Shown: positions 7,023 to 9,375 of the stretch, one piece after another
Numbering within the stretch: position 1 is the first letter of the stretch
Layout: every line of letters starts with the position of its first letter
NCBI GenBank assembly: GCA_003556835.1
Contig: PWQG01000149.1
Span: 1 to 9,375, forward strand
From: Gammaproteobacteria bacterium
Lineage (GTDB): Bacteria; Pseudomonadota; Gammaproteobacteria; Pseudomonadales; Pseudohongiellaceae
Reading direction: 5' to 3'
DNA: 9,375 bases
Program-made: the position numbers and the translations under genes
Notes under the pieces: generated by a model
What the model saw: only the letters and a program-made list of their open reading frames with translations
Databases searched by the model: none
What the model was told of the DNA's origin: nothing

Positions 7023-8194
7023 AAAATGCTCGCCTTATTCCGGATACACCCACGCTGTATCCGTCCATGTTGCTGGGGCGGACCAGGGCCCAGCGCCTGC
7101 CACCATTTGCCGGCGGCGATGTCCACTGGTACTTCCTTGCCCGCAACGCAATCGTCGAGGCCTGCCGCCTGCTCGATCTTGGTGGCGGTGAAATCCTCAT
7201 GCCGGCCTACCATCATGGGGTCGAGGTCGAAGCCGTGGCTGCCGCCGGGGCGCTTCCGGTGTTTTACCAGGTGGACGCACACTGGCAGGTCGATCTGGCC
7301 GACCTTGAACGACGCATAGGCCCGAATACCCGTGCCTTGTACTTGATTCACTATGCGGGCTTCCCCGGTCCGGCCGTGCGGATGCGCCAGCTTGCCAATG
7401 AATACGGGGTGAGTCTGATTGAAGATTGCGCCCTGTCCTTGCTGTCGACCGACGGCACCTTTGACCTGGGTGCTCGCGGTGATGTCAGCATTTTCTGCCT
7501 TTACAAGTCGCTGCCCGTGCCCAATGGCGGTGCATTGAAATTCAACAAGCCCAGGCACGGGACATGCAAAAAGTTGCGATCTCCGCCGATGGCGACTGTG
7601 CTCAGCCTGACACTCTCGTCGATGCTCTTGAACCTGGAAATGCGGGCTGGAGCGGTGGGCAGCTTGCTGCGTGCTGCCATCCGTCGCCTGGCTCATGGCG
7701 TGGTTGACATTACGCGCATTGAACGAGTTGCTGTCGGGACCATGCACTTCAATCCAGAGCATGCCGATCTGGGCATCTCGCCGTTGACACTTTCAATCGC
7801 TCGAAGGCAATCGATGGATACGATCGTGGCAACCCGGCGGCGGAACTATCTGATGCTGCTCGAACGACTCGATGGCCTTTCCCCGTCACTGTTCGATCGT
7901 CTTGATCCCGGTGTATGTCCACTGTTCTACCCGCTTTGGGTCAACGACAAGCCGGCCATGCTGAAGCGGCTGGAGGGGCGCGGAATTCGTGCAATCGATT
8001 TCTGGGGTGAGCATCACCCGTCCTGTGATCCGGTCGAATTCCCCGAGGCCATGCGCGCCCGTCGCCACATCCTCGAGATTCCCTGTCACCAGGATCTGTC
8101 ACCGGCCACCATGGACTGGATTGCCGACGAGGTGAAGCTGGCATTGCGAGCCAGCGAACCTGAAATGGATCCAGCCGCCGTCGCCCATGGATGA
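7019..8194 (+). CDS. DegT/DnrJ/EryC1-type PLP-dependent sugar aminotransferase
   Basis: This 391-residue protein matches the DegT/DnrJ/EryC1/StrS fold-type I aminotransferases, which put an amino group on a keto nucleotide sugar. Landmarks: ARNAIVEACRLLDLGGGEILMPAY at 41-64 (two parts, ARNAIVEACRLLDL and GGGEILMPAY; cofactor-phosphate side), VDLADLERRI at 91-100, ALYLIHYAGFPG at 106-117, LIEDCALSLLS at 133-143 with Asp136 placed to pair with the PLP ring nitrogen, and SIFCLYKSLPVPNGGAL at 157-173, where Lys163 is the expected Schiff-base lysine. The usual serine/histidine-rich version of this motif is changed to a YKSLPVPNGG form. The middle (190-250) differs from classical members such as ArnB. 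It is coupled on both sides: ATGA overlap with the previous acyltransferase and an 8-base overlap with the next. This suggests that the amine it makes is acylated by one of them. No sugar-nucleotide dehydratase is in the window to supply the keto sugar. Confidence 0.82.
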   Translation: MKNARLIPDTPTLYPSMLLGRTRAQRLPPFAGGDVHWYFLARNAIVEACRLLDLGGGEILMPAYHHGVEVEAVAAAGALPVFYQVDAHWQVDLADLERRIGPNTRALYLIHYAGFPGPAVRMRQLANEYGVSLIEDCALSLLSTDGTFDLGARGDVSIFCLYKSLPVPNGGALKFNKPRHGTCKKLRSPPMATVLSLTLSSMLLNLEMRAGAVGSLLRAAIRRLAHGVVDITRIERVAVGTMHFNPEHADLGISPLTLSIARRQSMDTIVATRRRNYLMLLERLDGLSPSLFDRLDPGVCPLFYPLWVNDKPAMLKRLEGRGIRAIDFWGEHHPSCDPVEFPEAMRARRHILEIPCHQDLSPATMDWIADEVKLALRASEPEMDPAAVAHG

Positions 8195-9344
8195 TGCCAC
8201 CCACAAACCGGCACTGACGATCGATTTGGTTACTGACACCAGAGCGTTGATTGGTCTCGGCTCCGAATGGCAGCGATTGTACGAAGTCGCCGACGCCGAT
8301 GTCTTCATGACCCGGGACTGGCAGCTTGCCTGGTGGCGGCATCTGGGCGGGACCAGGAAGCCCCGGGTGCTCATTGCCCGCGACACTCGTGGCATCGCGC
8401 GGGGGCTGCTGCCACTGAGCCTCGAAGTCACCCGGGTCGGCTTGCGACGCGTGCATAGACTGCGGTTCATTGGCGATGACCATGTCGGCAGTGACTACCT
8501 CGACGCCTTGATCGAGCCCGGTTGGGAAAAGGCGGTGGTCGCGGCTTCTGCGCAGGCACTATTCGCTCGGCAGGAAAGCTGGGACTTGCTGGAACTGCGT
8601 GACATGGATGAGCACTCGAGTACGGCACAGCATCTTTGCCAGGCAATGGGCGACGAATACGAACTGCAATCGACACCGGGGCTGCTGTGCCCGGCCGGTG
8701 ATCTCGATCCGGAACAGTCGCCTGAGGTGTTTCTGCGGCAATCCCGTCGTGGTGAAAACTATCGCAGACGTCGGAAATGGCTGGCAAGTCAACCGGGGTT
8801 TCGTGTTGACCTGTGTAGGGACCCGAACACACTGGCACCGGCCCTGAGTGAGTTCTTTCGTCTGCATCGGCTGCGCTGGGCGAAGGCCGGGGGATCATCG
8901 GGCATTGAAGGTGCGGCAGTCGAAGCTTTTCATCGCGAGGCGCTCATCGGCCTGGCGGCCAAGGGCCATGTTCGCCTGTATACCCTTTGGGTGCAGGGCA
9001 GTGCAGTGGCCAGTGTCTATGCGCTGACCCGTGGCAAGACGTTCTATTACTACCAGTCCGGCATGGATCCCGAATGGCGCTCACGCAGCGTCGGCCTGGT
9101 GCTGATCGGAGAAACCTTTGCCGACGCCCTGCGCTCCGGATTCACCCGCTATGACTTTCTTCGCGGTGAAGAGGCCTACAAGGCGGACTGGGTTGACGGC
9201 GGACGGAGGCTGATGAGTCATCGACTGTTCCGCCGGAATGGTCCCGGTGCCAGGGCGGTATGGGGGGATGGTCTGCTGCGCAAGGCGAAGGGGAGCATCA
9301 AGAGGTGGATTCCAGGTCGTTCCCGCGAAAGCGGGCAGGAATGA
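8187..9344 (+). CDS. FemAB/CelD-like acyltransferase (BioF2-like, GNAT superfamily), copy 3
   Basis: This 385-residue FemAB-like acyltransferase is of the more typical CelD type. Landmarks: LGSEWQRLYEVADADVFMTRDW around 24-45 (two parts, LGSEWQRLYEVA and DADVFMTRDW), LAWWRHLGG at 47-55, SWDLLELRDMDEHS at 131-144, the basic stretch NYRRRRKWLA at 191-200, FFRLHRLRWAKAGG at 223-236, FYYYQSGMDPEWRSRSVGLVL at 286-306 (two parts, FYYYQSGMDPE and WRSRSVGLVL), and YDFLRGEEAYKADW at 322-335. The YDFLRG...YKADW close is the hallmark of this group; the copies at 606 and 5907 have weaker forms of it. The ATG at 8187 overlaps the preceding gene by 8 bases and has no clear Shine-Dalgarno sequence, so expression probably depends on coupled translation. 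The last codons (GRSRESGQE) are encoded within a REP-like palindrome. The donor and acceptor are unknown; a role in acylating an amino sugar is inferred from the neighbouring aminotransferase. Confidence 0.87.
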   Translation: MDDATHKPALTIDLVTDTRALIGLGSEWQRLYEVADADVFMTRDWQLAWWRHLGGTRKPRVLIARDTRGIARGLLPLSLEVTRVGLRRVHRLRFIGDDHVGSDYLDALIEPGWEKAVVAASAQALFARQESWDLLELRDMDEHSSTAQHLCQAMGDEYELQSTPGLLCPAGDLDPEQSPEVFLRQSRRGENYRRRRKWLASQPGFRVDLCRDPNTLAPALSEFFRLHRLRWAKAGGSSGIEGAAVEAFHREALIGLAAKGHVRLYTLWVQGSAVASVYALTRGKTFYYYQSGMDPEWRSRSVGLVLIGETFADALRSGFTRYDFLRGEEAYKADWVDGGRRLMSHRLFRRNGPGARAVWGDGLLRKAKGSIKRWIPGRSRESGQE

Positions 9345-9345
9345 G
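9307..9345. repeat. REP-like palindromic element overlapping the 3' end of the last gene
   Basis: The core CCCGC-GAAA-GCGGG (9322-9335) is a perfect 5-bp stem with a GAAA loop, flanked by GGATTCC (9307-9313) and GGAATGAG (9338-9345). From memory this resembles the abundant proteobacterial dispersed palindrome around ATTCCCGCGAAAGCGGGAAT, here diverged. The final codons and stop of the acyltransferase lie inside it. Confidence 0.5.
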
Positions 9346-9368
9346 ACCGCCGCAGCGATCTCATTCCT
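9337..9368. terminator. Hairpin spanning the last stop codon, possible terminator
   Basis: AGGAATGAGA (9337-9346) and TCTCATTCCT (9359-9368) form a perfect 10-bp stem with a 12-base loop; the stop codon at 9342-9344 is within the left arm. No T-run follows before the window ends seven bases later, so it is not a standard intrinsic terminator as seen. It may instead be a second half of the dispersed repeat or a transcript-stabilising end. Confidence 0.4.
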
Positions 9369-9375
9369 ATGTGGG

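Overview
The window looks like part of a surface or extracellular polysaccharide locus from a Gram-negative bacterium, most likely a gammaproteobacterium. This rests on moderately high GC by eye, the gene content, a signal peptide on one product, and a REP-like palindrome at the right edge. There are seven recognisable protein genes (one broken near its 3' end, one cut by the window edge) and one decayed gene remnant. I see no RNA genes, CRISPR arrays or insertion sequences.

Left part (1-2275): the C-terminal half of a GT4-type glycosyltransferase runs off the left edge on the + strand. It converges with a FemAB/CelD-like acyltransferase (BioF2-like, GNAT superfamily) on the - strand. Upstream of that gene lie about 460 bases without an intact gene. 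They hold what I read as the frameshifted 3' remnant of an unidentified gene on the - strand, with a large imperfect inverted repeat inside it and a small hairpin after its stop.

Middle (2276-5906): on the + strand, a phytanoyl-CoA-dioxygenase-like Fe(II)/2-oxoglutarate enzyme is followed by a hexapeptide-repeat O-acetyltransferase of the serine-acetyltransferase-like EPS type. Facing them on the - strand is a secreted, Cys-rich right-handed beta-helix protein. Its last ~46 residues appear to lie in another frame after a single-base slip.

Right part (5907-9375): a tightly packed + strand trio of FemAB-like acyltransferase, DegT/DnrJ-type PLP aminotransferase and a second FemAB-like acyltransferase. 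The gene junctions overlap by 4 and 8 bases, which suggests translational coupling. The last gene runs into a REP-like palindrome and a second hairpin.

As a system, one glycosyltransferase, three FemAB-like acyltransferases, one LbH acetyltransferase, one aminotransferase, one 2OG oxygenase and one exported beta-helix protein fit tailoring of a polysaccharide: amination, N- or O-acylation, hydroxylation, and binding or processing outside the cytoplasm. The functional assignments are family-level. The substrates are not visible in the sequence.
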